Below are positions 42,201 to 57,200 of a stretch of DNA of 64,000 nt, piece by piece (within the stretch, counting starts at the first letter, position 1; each line of letters begins with the position of its first letter). The stretch is from Ciona savignyi (lineage: Eukaryota > Chordata > Ascidiacea > Phlebobranchia > Cionidae). The stretch spans positions 2,393,314 to 2,457,313 of the forward strand of contig CH003313.1 of assembly GCA_000149265.1 (NCBI GenBank), given 5' to 3'. Position numbers and translations under genes: made by a program. The notes under the pieces are model-generated. The model did no database searches. It was given only the letters and a program-made list of their open reading frames with translations, and had not been told where the DNA came from.

Positions 42201-45200
42201 TTTATTTAATAGGGATCATACAATGCTCATGGTGGATCGGGTGGCACCCAGGGATGCACGACATGCCATGGCTCCCCTGGTTCAGTCTTCACCCGAGAGA
42301 CCATCACAAGCGGCAATGGATCAGCTGAAACCACCGAGCTGCTAACTATCGATGGCGCTGGAAGGTCATGGAGCAATAACTATTATGTCCTGGATGAGAA
42401 AACTGGCAACAATACGCAGCCACTAACAACCAAACTGCAGCATGTCAACCTTGTCAATGGAGCCGCACTGCAGCTGCCAGCTGATGGAAAACATCGTCAA
42501 TTAATAATAACAAAGTTAGTATTGATTTGAATATGACAAATACAGGTTTCTATACTCTACATTTAATGCAGGTTATCCGGTGACTTGAGTGGGTTGATCC
42601 ATGTGATGCAGAATCATACCTACCATATGTCGGTGGCGGAGACCAAAGCCACGTTGATTAAGCCTCGAGTCAGTTTGCATGTGGATGAAGGAGGATCTGC
42701 ACATCTTGCCACCACCACTCACATCATCGGTAATATATAACTAACTTATATTTTCATACTTTGGTGGGAAACACAGATTTAAAGAGATAAAACATGAATA
42801 GTCAGCTATCAGAGAAAGACATTGTTGGTTCTTTGCATTACCCCTCTTCTCTTCGATTTAGATCCTATTTAAAATTTACCGCCTCACCCACTTTCCTCAC
42901 AGGTACGAGGGTGCCAGCATTAAAATGGTTTGGAGAGATTGTCGGGGCGCATCACCTTCACATTGCTGCTTCAAGACTCGTGCAGATTGGACCACAAGCC
43001 ACCATTGCACACTTTGTTGATGGATTAAAAATTAACTCTTCACCTGGCCAATTCCGGTAAATTAAATTTTTAATTTGCAAGACAGTGTCTTTTCAAAAAA
43101 AAAATGAAATGAATTAAACACACATTCTACAGTTGTTTAACTATGGATATTAAATCTTTGGTGCAGTTTATATATATTCCATTGGATCGGACGAGTTCTG
43201 AATATTCTTTAATTTCTTTGTAGGCTTTCAACTTTCGAGATGGGATCTCAATCCTCTGTGTCGTGCCCACCTCCCATGGGATTTGTTTTCACGGCCGCCC
43301 TATTTGACATGAAATGGGCAGCGAAAATGACGGCGGAATATTTTACTGTGGTCGCCACTGACATGCACTTAGAGCCGCAAGCAACATTAAGTTGCAAGGG
43401 TCGGGGATTGCAGAGCGGAGGGCCTGGCGAACCTCGTATGAATGGTGCAGGAGCTTCATATGCTACTGCCGGTGGAAATGGTAAGTTCTTTTCCATATGG
43501 AAGAGTGCCAGCATTAAGCATAATCAATACAGGATTATCAATATTGAATATTGCCAGTGTTTGGTGGTGCCAGCTTTCTCAATATGAAGGATGCCAGCAT
43601 ATTAAGCATTAAAGAGTACTAACATAATAGTGTTTGGGGGTGCCAGCATTATCTATAAAAACTACATCTTATTATGGCAGGACGTAGTGGCACATCAGAT
43701 GGCACAACGTACGATTCCTTATATGAGCCAAGAATTGGTGGGTCACGTGGGGGTTCATACAATGGGGTGATGGGATCACGTGGAGGAGGTATCATGAGGA
43801 TCAAGGTGGGTAAGACCATGACCCTTGACGGGATACTTGATGCTTCTGCTGATCCTGCAACTTCCGGTGCTGGTGGTGGAAGTGGAGGCACAATTTGGAT
43901 CTCCCTTGGTGAGTATTAAAGGGATGTATTTGTTTGCAGTGGATAACTTGGGTCATCACAGGGGTATCAAAGGGCCACGGTCGGATTGATGTCAGTGGGG
44001 GTACAGGGTACGGAGGTGGTGCAGGCGGAAGGATTGCTCTTCATGCGAGTGTTGGGGACCGTTACCGCGGTCGGCATATTTTCGTGGGTGGTGTTGGCTC
44101 GCATGACACCGGTGGTACGGGTACGGCGTACATTGAAGCTATGCGGGTTATGAGCAATTCATCAAAGCTTGTGGAGTATCACTACACCACATTAATCCTA
44201 GACAATCAGGTAACAGGAATATTTATTTAAGCTCATCAGTGAGTTAAACTTGGTTGTTTGTAGAATGTCGACCCACCCAAGCCCTTCATACTAAATGAGG
44301 TGAACACGAGAAAGATAAGTCCGCTTAACACAGCGTATCTTAACGGGGCGGATTATACCTTCGATGAGGTGTCAATGTGGAGGGGGGTGCGCTTTGAAAT
44401 ATCGCCTCATGTCAATCGGACATCAGATATCGCCTCACTTACAGCGGTTAACATCCGCGGTGATGGGACATCGTTGTTCTACATTCGTGCACACCACACA
44501 TTCTACATCGAATTTATTCCTGATGCAGAAAGGTCGGTGGTACCTTGTGCTTTGTACAAAAACTGTACTTTGAAATAGTATTTAAGTTTTATCTTTTAAC
44601 CCTTTATTCAATTTTGGTATAACCCATTACAAATTGCATATTAACTGCACTTTGAAGTCTTTTTGCTTTAAGCGCATATTTAATCATGCGCATTGCTTGA
44701 ATCTGTTATGCGTGTTTTCCGTTAATTTATTAATTATAATCTGTACTTAAATTCAGTTTATTACTTGGAGGTTAGCTTTATTTTAAATTTGTTACAGTTT
44801 ACGTTTCTTTGTTAGTTCCTAAATTACTAAGTTTTGTTGATGATACAGCGCCTAATCAAGTTATTAGTTAGTTTAAACTTAAAGTCCAAATCCATTGCAT
44901 ACTTATATACCAATTATTGTCTGGAGGAATTTTTCTATGATTTTTTAAAAATAATTTGTTTGATTGTAGCATGTCAAATCTAACTGTATTTAATGTTTGG
45001 TTTAGTCCAAAAATAAGTTTGTTTCCACTAAACATTAGTCTTTTGGAATAATGTGCCTAATATGAAGGACTTCTTAAAGACAAATTGAAAGAAAGAATGT
45101 GCGTTTGTTTATCTGAAGTTGATATGTAAAATCACTCTAAACACCACTGCAGACGCTCAGTACCCCCGGTGAACTTCCAAGTTCTAGAAGAAGCTACCCT

Positions 45201-48200
45201 TGTACTTTCCGCCGACACCAGATTAATAGGGAAGTGGGATGTTCCTCTTCTACTACAGGGAAATCTGCTTGAAGTTTACAACCTAACTCTGTCACAAACA
45301 AAGCGTCTGGTTTGTGGAGCAAACTCTATGATCGCACCAAAGCTCGCAGATGCTTCAGGTAAGGAAGCATATTCATAATAATGATTTATATGAATGTCTT
45401 TTTCAAAATCTCTGGAATTTTTACTTGATCAAATTTTCAGTAATAGTTATTATGTGATTTATGTTACTGAGCCTGGATTTGAACTCAGAATTCATAGGGC
45501 CGTCAATTTTTCATCAATTGTCAAGTATATGTGTGCAATTGCGGTGACTGTCATGAATCACCATTTTCTTGATTTAATTGTGCCTGTTTCCAAGGTTCAA
45601 ACTTCACGCTGGACGTCTTGTTAATGGAGTCTGATACTTCGGTTGTGTTCGAATCTTCGGAACTATTCCGTATGGAAGTTGATCAACTTGTTATGAGGTC
45701 ACAAGCACGCATTGTTTGTCAACAACTATGGATCAGTGTTGCCACAATTAGCATGGAGGGTGGATCGTGGATTGATCTTTCGTCTCGCATTACCCAACAG
45801 GTGACCTGTTATGGAAACAACTTTAGAATAGGGATAGGATATTCATGTTTATCCTTGTGTATGGGAAAACCAAGGGAGTTAGCACACGGGCAATCGTCAG
45901 ATCACCACCACCTGTAGTGCGTTGTGTGTGAATGAGACGGTTCTTCAATTTGATAGAATCCACATTCAATGTTCGTTAAATGTCTTGCCCAAGGACACAG
46001 CTGACTAGCTAGTGACTATTTTGGAAACTATGAAAGCTAATCGGTCGAACAAAAAACTTTGCGGGTGATAGTTTTGTCATTTTTATCCTCGCTTTGTTAG
46101 AAAACGCGTGGTGCATTTTAACAGGTGCAAAAGGATAACTCATGCTCACAGACCAGAAAAGATAACCAGAACTGTTGTAGATGTTGTATATATTTATACA
46201 ACGGATTATTGTCGCTTGGGATGAACCAGCCTAGCCTATAAATAATTTACTTTTTTCCCGATTTTCTTATATCCCAATGTTTTACACAAGCAATAATATA
46301 TTTGACTGATTAGGGATAGGACATTTATTGCTTTAATTGTTTCAACCTAATAATCCAATTGCATTCAGCAACGTTTTCTTGCTTTGCCAATCGACGCACG
46401 GGTCTAACACATGGTTTCTTTTGACTTATATTCTCACATATCTTTTCCACAGGTCAACAGTGGTATTTGGGTGGTGGATGGTAGAGGTTTGGGAGCTGGA
46501 CATGGTGGACATGGTGGGTTATGGCAAAATGGATCAGCGGCTGGCGATGCTTATGGATCTTATATAAGTCCCCAACACAAAGGCAGTGCTGGAGGTGGAT
46601 CTAATGTAAGACATGTTACACATCTTGGACATTAATCCAACATTTATTGTAATGTAATAAATTATATTTTAATAGGTTGTAAGGATAGGATATTCATGTG
46701 TATCACTGCAAATGGGAAAACCAAGGAGGTTAACACACAGGCAATTTTAAGATGACCTCACACCCATAGTCAGGTTACCGAAGCTATTGCAGTGTGTTGT
46801 ATATGATAAACACAATCCTTCAATTTTTCAGAAGCCATTAATCCGCTGTGTTCAGGCAATGTCCATTAAGTGCCTTATCCAGGGACACAACCAACTAGCC
46901 AGCAACCAGTTTTGAACCTTCAACCTTTCGACTGCAAGACGACGATCTAACCCACCAAGCTACAGTTTGATTTATATACATACTTCACTAGGGTGGCCGA
47001 GGTGGAAGCAATATACGAGTTGATGTGACACAAACTTTCCATCACGACGGAGCAATATTGGTGAATGGTGGAGCGGCCACTGCTGCTAACCATGGTGGAG
47101 GTTCAGCTGGATCCATCTTAATCAACACAGGTGAGCTCGAGGCCCATCCATATCATCCTAATGTGGTAGTGCACTGGAGTGAGGTCAAATTAAAACCATC
47201 TGCTTAATTGCCACCTGTGGGACACTGGACGCTTAATAAAAATTTGATTATCGGACGTTTGTTTTAAAACAGAGGAATTGGTGAAATAAAAGTAAAGAAC
47301 TGTCACTTTCATTACATATTTAATATCTGTAGACTTTTAAATGGGTTTTTTGATTGGATTTTCTGATTTCGAAGATAAAGATGATTATCCTTTCTTATAT
47401 GCTCATAAGCACTGCATTATCAGGCTCCATTACCGGCCATGGTTACCTGAGGGCTGACGGTGGCAGAGGCCATGGGACAGGTGGAAGTGGATCTGGTGGT
47501 CGGATCGCTATTCACTCTCGAGTTTCATCAAGATTCACCGGTATCTACACGTAAGTGGAGGTTTGTGGGTTTGTGTGAATGAAATCTTAATGGCACATGT
47601 ATTGTAGTGCGGTGGGAGGAAAAGGAAACAGTCCTGATGAAAGTGGGGCAAGTGGGACTATCTTCCGTATTGGACAGAACATTGAACTATTCGACGGTCG
47701 TCAGGTAAACCTCTTTGTCATAACTTCTATTAAAATAAGAGACTGCTGATGATGTAATGATTAAATATATATTTTATACACACATGAGTTGATCTATGAT
47801 TAAATAGCTCATGATTTTAGTTTAGTTTTAGTTAGTCTATTCATTTATTGCCCCAGTATAAAATAATGGCAAATAAAACAAATCACTGCACAGAAACAGA
47901 AAAAAACGTCAAAATAAACATTCGTTAAAACGAGTCATTTAAAAAATAGATATAAATAAATAAACATAGCGGAAACAAAATAAAATGCATCTTCAACTAC
48001 TTATAGAATCATCAGCTTTTGTTGATCATGCCTTATGTTGGAGAAATAGACTAATCATTCTGGGATTATTTGTCATAAATGTCACGAAATTGCAAACTCT
48101 TTAGACACCATCTGCCGAGAGTGGTGGATTCTATGGCAATCTGCTGGTTGATAACCACGATACGAACAGCACTGGAGCAACTGTGGTCATGTTGGAGGGA

Positions 48201-51200
48201 AGCTCAATCGAGCTGAGTGAGTTGCAAATCTTCAACGACACGAGAGTCGTCTTCCAAGGAGAATCCACCCGCATCACAATCCACAAGTAAATATGTTTAT
48301 TTTAATTGGTTTAGTTTGTTTTATTGCTCCTTCGTTACATTTAAGAATATTGACATATTTATTTAATTAAAGTTAGTGAAACCGAATAATACATGAAAAC
48401 TACAGTTAAAACAAGTCAGTGAATAGACATAGTAGATGGAGAAAAAAATGACATGGCCGTTAAACCGTACACTAATAAAAATAAATTACAACAGAAAACT
48501 TTAAATCAAAATTAAGTAAACTAAAACCCTAACTTCTGCATGGATCGTTTGTTATAATGGTACACCACCAGGTTCTTGGGTGATCGCACTGGATTGGTTC
48601 ATCTGCGTCACAACCAGGTGATGAAGGCGGATCGTACCGCATCACTCTACGGCTATACAGTCGCCCCCGTGGCATATAAGGTGAGTTGTGCATTCTTACC
48701 ATATCTATAGGATAGAATAGAATATACATGTTTATCTCCGTGAATGTTAAAACACAAGGTGTTTAACACACGGGCAATCATCAATTCATCTCACGTCCCA
48801 CCGTCAGATTATCGGAGCTATTGCAGTATTTTGTATGTGATTGAGACATTCCTTCAATTTGGTAGAACCTATCAAGCCGCTTGGGTTATGACAATGTCTG
48901 TTAACTGCCTTGCCCAAGAACACAACCAACTAATGAACAGTTTTGTGCCTGCATACCTTTGGCTGAAAGGCGACACACTAACCAACTGAGCTAATCAGTC
49001 AGACTATATCTACCAGATATTTGCATAGAAAGCAACCCCACATATATCTTGTTGGCTAATATTAAAATAATGATACTTGTTTATTTCAGATTGATATTGG
49101 GGCCGAGCTTGTCCTACCACCACGCACCACACTCCTAGGCACCACCACTGAGATCAATGGTATCATATCAGGCGCCACTCACCTACAACTTGCTTCTGGG
49201 GCAAGATCCAAGTTTTCAGCAACTGCAAGGTTGTCCATCACTTTTGTGCATAAATTATTTTAGTTTAGTTTTTTTTGTTTTCACGATGAAATCACGAATC
49301 AGGACAAAAAAACGAAAAACAGCAGTCTTTAAAACACATACCCATAATTTATCACAGAACTGGAACTGTGGTCGACCATGAAACTGTGAAAGTGACACGT
49401 CCAGGCCACCTCGAGTTTGCACTATTGGAAGTTCACAGGTATGTTTGTACAGTGCTGAAAATTCCTTTCATTCTTATTTTTAAGTGATAATAAAATATAT
49501 GTAGATTCATCTTTTACTTATGTAATGTTTTATTTTATTTTTATTTTGTTATTTTAAATTATTTGCATCTCTCGCCGATTTTCAATTATTTACTTGTTTC
49601 ATTGATTGGTTATCAAGTATTTTGCTGTCATTTTTGGTGCGCACCTTACTTTGTAATGTCAATTACTTGATGGTTAATTCTTTGGCAGTAAAATATTTAA
49701 AAGGGTTTATAATAACATGTGCTAAACCCTACATTTATATTTCAATGACTTTGATTTGTGTTCTTCTACAAAAGGATCCATGTATCACTTTGGAAATTGA
49801 AAAAGCACAAGTTGCTAAGAATTAAAATGTATTGTATACGACAAAGTTTAAAGATATTACTTTTTTAAACCATAACACTACAAGGTTTAAACATTAAATG
49901 TCTAGCTCTGAACTTAATAGCAAGCAGCTGATTGCTGCAGCCTTTTACCTTCTTACATACTGACAACAAACTTTAATGGCCAGACAACTTTTGTCCGGAT
50001 TGTTTTACTATATTACTCTTATGGAATATTATGGCAGGTATTCAAAAGTATGGATTCATGAGACCAGTGGAAACCTTAGTGTTGTAGTCGGCAAGCTTCA
50101 ACTCAACTATCAATCCAAGCTGTTTATGGATCGAGCTTTGGTCATAAGTCAAATAGTTGACTTAGAAAGTCAAGGAAACGTGATTATGGTTGGCACCGGT
50201 AATGCCCCTGAACAAGGAATGGGTGCTGGATCATCTCTCAATCGAATCGGGTTAGTTATTATGCTGAGTAAATATTTATGATTTGATATGAAATTCATGT
50301 GTACCCCCGTAAATTAAAAAATGAGGAGGGTTAACACACACGCAATCATAAGATCACCTTGCGCCCACTGCGGGTTCTCGGAGCTATTGCAGTTTATTGT
50401 CTATGATTGAGATATCCTACTACCTAGTGACCAGTTTCGAACCTTTAACCATTCAGCCGAAAGGCAAGGAAATAATCCACCAGACTAATCAGTCGGACAA
50501 ATATAATGTTGTAAACAACTGTGATTGCAGGCTTGGTGCTGGACATGGAGGGTATGGTGGATCATTGGAAGTTGATGGAAGAGGAGGTGATTCATACGGC
50601 TCGGTCTACTCCCCAGTTCACCCTGGTAGTGGGGGAGGCAATGGAGATGTAAGTTGCACCAAATTACCCCCTATTGTTGGCTTACATGTTGTATATACAG
50701 GGTGTAGGGGGAAGTGGAGGTGGCGTGCTGCGATGGCTAAATGCAGATGCATTTTATCTGGACGGCCTGGTTGATATATCGGGAACATCTGGTGTTGGGG
50801 GAAATGCTGGTGGAGGAAGCGGGGGTTCAGTGATTATCAGATCTCTCAATTTCTCAGGTAACCCATTACCATTGTAACAAAACTGCATAACCGATTATAT
50901 TTTTGTACGACCGATAAGTCTGGTGGTTTAGTGCTTAATCTTTTAGCCAAAGCGATGCAGATTCAAAACTAGTTGCCAGCTAGTCAGTTGTGTCCTTGGG
51001 CAAAACATTTAACAGACTTTGCCTGAACCCATCAGATTAATGGGTTCTACTAAATTACACATTGTAACAAAAATAGCATGCTTAGCCTAATTTTGATGCA
51101 GGGCACGGTGAGATTCGTGTGAATGGCGGAAATGGTGTCGACAGCGGGCATGGTGGAGCTGGAGGTAGAATTGCTGTGCGAGTGTCGTGGAAGCTGGACT

Positions 51201-54200
51201 TTCCTGGTACAGTAGATTCATATCTTGCTTGCATTAGTTTAAATTAGTTAACATTACTTTAAACACTTGTAGTTTCAATTTGTCCGACTGATCAGTTTGG
51301 TAGTTAGTGGACCTTCAGCCGAAGTGTTGTAGGTTCCAAACTGGTCGACTGTTTCCTTGGGCAAGGCACTAACCGAACACTGCCTGAACTCAGCGGATTA
51401 ATGGATTTTTTAAAACTGAAGGAATGTCTTAATGAAAGACAACATACGATAGCTTTGGTAAATCGAAGGTGGGCATGAGATAATCTGATGATTGAGTATA
51501 AAAAGTCCTATGCAGCAGAGAGAAGCTAACATGTTGTGTACCTCAGGTAAATTGCGATCGGTTGGTGGCGATGGTAATGTAGCTGGAGCAGCAGGGACAG
51601 TGTATATGGAGGAGACGTCTCGTGGGCCCCAATATGCAAAGATGAAATATGTTGGGCCGAGTGCAAAGGTCCCGCATGTGTATGCTGCACATACTGCCAT
51701 CAGGATTGATGCCGAAAACAGACATGCTGAATTGCATTCCGACAAGTAAGGACTGAATTTCCTGGTAAAATAATAAGAGTTGTTTGATATAAAATGGTTA
51801 AAAGTTGGTTAAAAAAATAAGAGTTATTTGATAAAGGAATAAGAATTATTGATATAAAAATATGAAGCCACAATAGCACCTTTATTTTGATAAGTTTTAA
51901 AATGAATTTAATTTTTCAGCAACAATAAAAAATTCAGTTAATTGAAAATGGCAATATATATTCTTCTAAAATGTCTTAACATTAAGTATATTTTAGTTTT
52001 GTATATTTTACTATTCTTACATAATATTAAATAGTCCATGCACATAACTATACATTGCCGGGCACTGTATGACATTATTACAATGACGCAACATTTTCTG
52101 GTAGATATAAATGCAACTAATAACAAGAAAGTTGCTCGGTTTGACAATGATCCTGACAATTTATTTTTTATAAGAGGTAATTTCCAGAATATCCTGTCTT
52201 TCCAGCACACACAAGAAATTAAATGAGTGTCTATTATGCATAATCAATTAAATCTTAGATACCTGGTGCCGTGGATATACAGTGTGGTTCAAGGTGGAAG
52301 TTCTGAGGATGACGGGAAACCAGGTTTGGAATACGAGTTCAACGAAGCAGTGCTGATGGGCCACGCTAATCTTCGCTTCTTCCATCCCACACATGATGGA
52401 GAACCGGATGCGGAGATATTAAGGTGGGATTGTTCGAATTTTTCTGATAGATTGGATTGGTTGGTTATAGTGTCGCTTTTTAGCCGAAGGGTTGCAGGTT
52501 TGAAACTAGTCACTTGCTAAACGAATGTGTCCTTGTGCAGGCCACTTAGCGACATTGTTTGAACATAGAGGATTGATTCTACTAAATTGGAAGTAACTCC
52601 TAAATCATATACAACACATGCAATACCTACGGTAACCCGACGGTAGGCGTGACGTGATCTGACGATTGCCCCCTTGGTTTTCCAATTTGCGAGATAAACA
52701 GGATTATATTCTAACCTATTCTACACCTATCCTATCCTACAACCACACACAAACTGTTCAGGATATGGCTCTGACAGGTTGGTGCAATTTGCACATTCAT
52801 TGCCTCTTCCACAACCGTGTCCTATGCCCTATATTTGTGACTCAGCAACTTGGCAGAATCTATTTAGTCGGACTTAAATCAAGAAGGAAATGTGTTTTTT
52901 TAACAGAATCGTTCATCATTAACTTACTTCTCAGAATTTTTAACAGATTCTTACTAGATTACCAACCTTTGTCTCACAGCAACACAACAACGATCATTGT
53001 GCACAAGTTTGTGGGAGATCGAACAGGGAAGGTTCACTTGAGAAGAAGACAAACCTTGTTTGTTGAATATCTTCAAAACCCGAGCAACGAAACCGACGCC
53101 CCTTGTAGTTTCCGGTATGCATTCCTTGTTTGATATGTTCTTTGAAATGGTATTTTTAGATATTTGGTTTTCGTTTTTTTTCTAAGCTTCCTGTAATTAA
53201 TGTGGTGCGCATGTTTTCGATGATTGTTTGGTTAAAGCCAGTTTAAATTCAGTTTTTAATTTTACAGTTGCCTTTATGCTGTAGTTTCTAAAGTACTTGT
53301 TTCTTTTTGTCAGTTGTTAAATTGCTTATGTTAAATAATTGTATTAGGGTGGATGTGGGGAGTGAACTTGTGATGCCAAGCAAGAGCAGGTTGTTTGGGG
53401 TTCGATCTTGGATTGCTGGGATGCTGGTTGGTGTGGAGGATCTATCAGTGGCATGGGGAGGTGATGTGGTTTTCCAATCCTCTGCACAAACTGCGCTCAT
53501 TGAAAATGGAGAAAAGGTATGGTTGTTGTATAAAGCCACATTAATCACACTATAAATATATATATCATAAGATCAGTTTCAAATCTGCAACCGTTCGTCT
53601 GAAAGGCGATGCACTAAACCACCAAGCTAATCGGTCGGCCTTGATGTATTTTCACTTTACAATAATCTCAAAATACCTGCATAATGTAGATTCTACCTAC
53701 AATAAACACATGACCCTAAGATTTTACCTAACCACACAACCCGCATTACATTTGCAGCACCACATCAGCAAGACGGGAGAGATAAACTTCGCGCAGCTCA
53801 TAGTCAAAAGGGGAGGCCGTGCAGAGTTCCAGAAAGTTGATATCCCTGTTGAACTGAACAATGGTTTGCTTAAAGTGCAGTACCAAGGAGAGATGTTCCT
53901 CTACCATGCAATAATCGACTCTGGTCATGGTGTCGTTGAAAGTGAAGGTACAAATATTATTCATTTAGAAATGAAGGGAATGGCATGTCTTGAATATTCG
54001 TCAGTAATGTGTTATACTTTAAATAGTTTGTGGTCTTGCTTATATGATAATGTTTATCATAACAACTGTTGCATTGGTCCTTTAACCCTTTAGAAACGAT
54101 AAGAACAAATTTGTCCTTTTTGACATATGCTCATTCAAAATGAAAAATCTTCAACATTTCTTGTCGAAACTGCTAAAGTTTGGTCTCGTTGGAAAGCTAT

Positions 54201-57200
54201 ATGATATATCTTTTGAAAACAGCAAAAATAAACATAACTTTGCATTTGAAATTTTGAAGTAAAGTTTAGTTGAATTTTATGACTTTTTTTGGTGTAATTT
54301 TGAGGGAAAATTATCAAAAAAAACGTTTTTGTTAATACTACGCTCAAAAGGTTTAGTTTTATTTAATGTTTCTATGGCAGTAGAATCAGTTTCGCTTCTT
54401 GGGATGTCCCGAATGTGATCTTACCAGTCTTTTTTACAATGTTGGGGGGGGTTTTGAGTATCTTTAAGGTTATAGTCCACAATTTGGTTCAAACCCTTCA
54501 TTTATAGTTTATTTTAAGGAAAAAGTAGTAAGATAAAGCAATATGGACTTGATAGCAATCTAAATTTCTATTCTAACATTTTTTATAATAAAAAAAACAA
54601 AACAAAATTTGGCATGGGTGGACCTGTAACATGAAATCAGTGACGTAATAATATTTTGATGACGTCATCAAACCAAAATTATAATATAATTGTAGGAAAT
54701 TTGTTTCTGAGTAACTTTGTAAAAATATATTAAGCTGTATTGTAAAAAGATCAAAAACTATAACATTGTATAAGAAAGAATATGACGTGGACACCCAAGT
54801 AGTGACGTCATCAAAAAATAAAAATTTCAGAAATTTTGGAAATTTTATTTCGAACAACTCTAGTGTTAAACATTTTGTTCTAAATATAACACGAGAGGCA
54901 TTAGAGCACTACAAAGCGGACTCGGTCAAAACGCGCAAACTACGCAAAAACTATCTCCTTTCTAAAGGGTTAAAGCAAGAATAAACTAGAACACCCTACC
55001 CATTTTATGACATCATTTATTAAGGGCAAGCATACTTATCATTGATGGCTGATATGGGGTATATTATATATATATATATATATTTATACATGTATATAGG
55101 TTTACTTTGTAAACCTATATAATTTTTTTGTAAACCTATATAAAGGTTTACTTTGTAATGGTTATAATGACAAATCCCATCATCTTATTAAGTATACTTC
55201 TCCTCCAGGCATCCTTCACATGGACAAGTCAGGGTTCGGTGCTGGAGAGGGGCCGGGTGCCGGTGGTTCGTCTGATGGGATGGGAAGTGGTGCTGGACAT
55301 GGGGGACAAGGTGGAGGGTCGGTGGTCGAATCTAGGGGGGATGCGTATGATTCCGCGTACTTCCCAACCCTATCTGGCAGTGGTGGTGGTAATGCAGGTA
55401 AATTAGGGAATCTTTTGTGGTTATTGCCAAATTATCAGTTATTATAGTTTAGCAGTGCTACAGGATAAACATATCTTTCAGTAAATTAAATTAATTTAAT
55501 GTTAACTAAACTAAAGCTTAAAGTGTTAAAAGTATTGTTAACTAAATTAAAACATAAAATCTTGTGTGATTATTATCAGTTACCAGAGTTAGGCTATGGG
55601 ATAAATATATTTTAGTTCAGTCTTCAGTTAACTAATTTGTTGATTTAAATGGATCGTTTAAAAATGAAGATGATTTAATATTATCAAATATTGAACTTTC
55701 TCAACTCAACTGGATTTGTTTTGGTTTAGTTTAGTGAATTGATTTCATTTTAATTTTTTATTATTTCTGATGCTATAATCCATGCTGTGAAGGTTCGTCC
55801 AAGGGGGGCGCTGGGGGAGGTTTTCTACATTGGAAAGTTGGCAAGCTGCTTGAGATGAATGGGGTTCTTCGTGCAAATGGTGCAGATGGTGCAAGTCCGA
55901 ATGCCGGCGGAGGGTCTGGAGGGTCAATACTTATCGAATCGACCAACATCACAGGACATGGTGGGTGATGGTTGGTTATATTGCTCCTGTAACTTATAAT
56001 GGTTAATTGATATGTGAATGGGAAAATCTAGGATATTACCGTACGGTAATCTTCAGATTACCTGTCAGGAGCTGTTGCAGTGTGTTGTGTATGATTCACA
56101 CGTTTCTTTACTTTGGTAGAAGACATTAATCCGGTGGGTTCAGGCAATGTCCATTAAGTGTCTTGCCCACGGACAGTTTCAAACCTGCAAACTTCCGACT
56201 GAAATTTGACACACTAACTCACCAAGATAATCAGTTAGACAAATTATATATTGCTCTTTTACATGGGGCTGTTATACAGGTGAATTCAATGTTGCGGGAG
56301 GTACCGGTGGATCAGGCAGAGGTGGAGGTGGAGCTGGTGGAAGGATTGCCATCAGGTGCAGGTGGCGGTACCAATATGGTGGTAAATTTGTCAATGCTGG
56401 TGGATTGGGTGGATCAGGATCATTAGCATATGGTGCTGCTGCAGGTTTGTGATGTGGTTATCTCACCTACGCTGGTGTGTACATCGCATTATGTTACAGG
56501 AACCGCTTATAAGGAGGAGAACATGAGACCGCCGCAGTATCGGCATCTTAAATATGATCATGCGAAGAATAAGACCTATCTCGCAGTGGACCATACATAT
56601 GTCCATGTGGACAACGATGGCCATGACGTGCCACCAGCCACTGTAATCATGGAGAAAAATACAAGGCTGTATGAATTCGATGAGGCTGAATTGACGGGAT
56701 ATGCAAGGCTCATTTTCTACCATGAGGACTCAGAGACACACAAACAAGTAAGATGCTCTCACAAGAAAAAAATCAAAATGTAAAATATGGATTCGTCAGT
56801 TGCGTCCTTGGGTAGGACACTTAATATTACCTGAACTTGGTGGAATGATGAATTCTAATGAATTGAAGGAACGTGTGAATTATGTAAAACACCTTGTAAA
56901 ATCTCCAGTAACCCGACATTGGTTTTCCCTTTTCCAAAAATAAACATGAATATTAAATGCTATAAGGTTCAGACTGTATTTTTGGTTGGATAGTATCTCA
57001 GTAACAACAAGATGCTGTGGTTTTTTTTGTCCATCCCTACAACTTTGTGCATGGTTATGTTCTTGAGCAAGACAATTAATGGACATTGCCCAGATTCAGT
57101 TGATTTAGATAGATCATTCAAAAAATCAGTTCTGGCAACTTAACTTTGGGTTGGTGTTTTGAGGATTGCCTTTGTCATTCTGTCATATTCTACAGCAGAC

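Noticed and set aside
54766-54984. Small ORF at the right end of the piggyBac-like element as a transposase remnant
   Set aside because: 72 residues with no transposase motif; AT-driven open frame that overlaps the inverted terminus.
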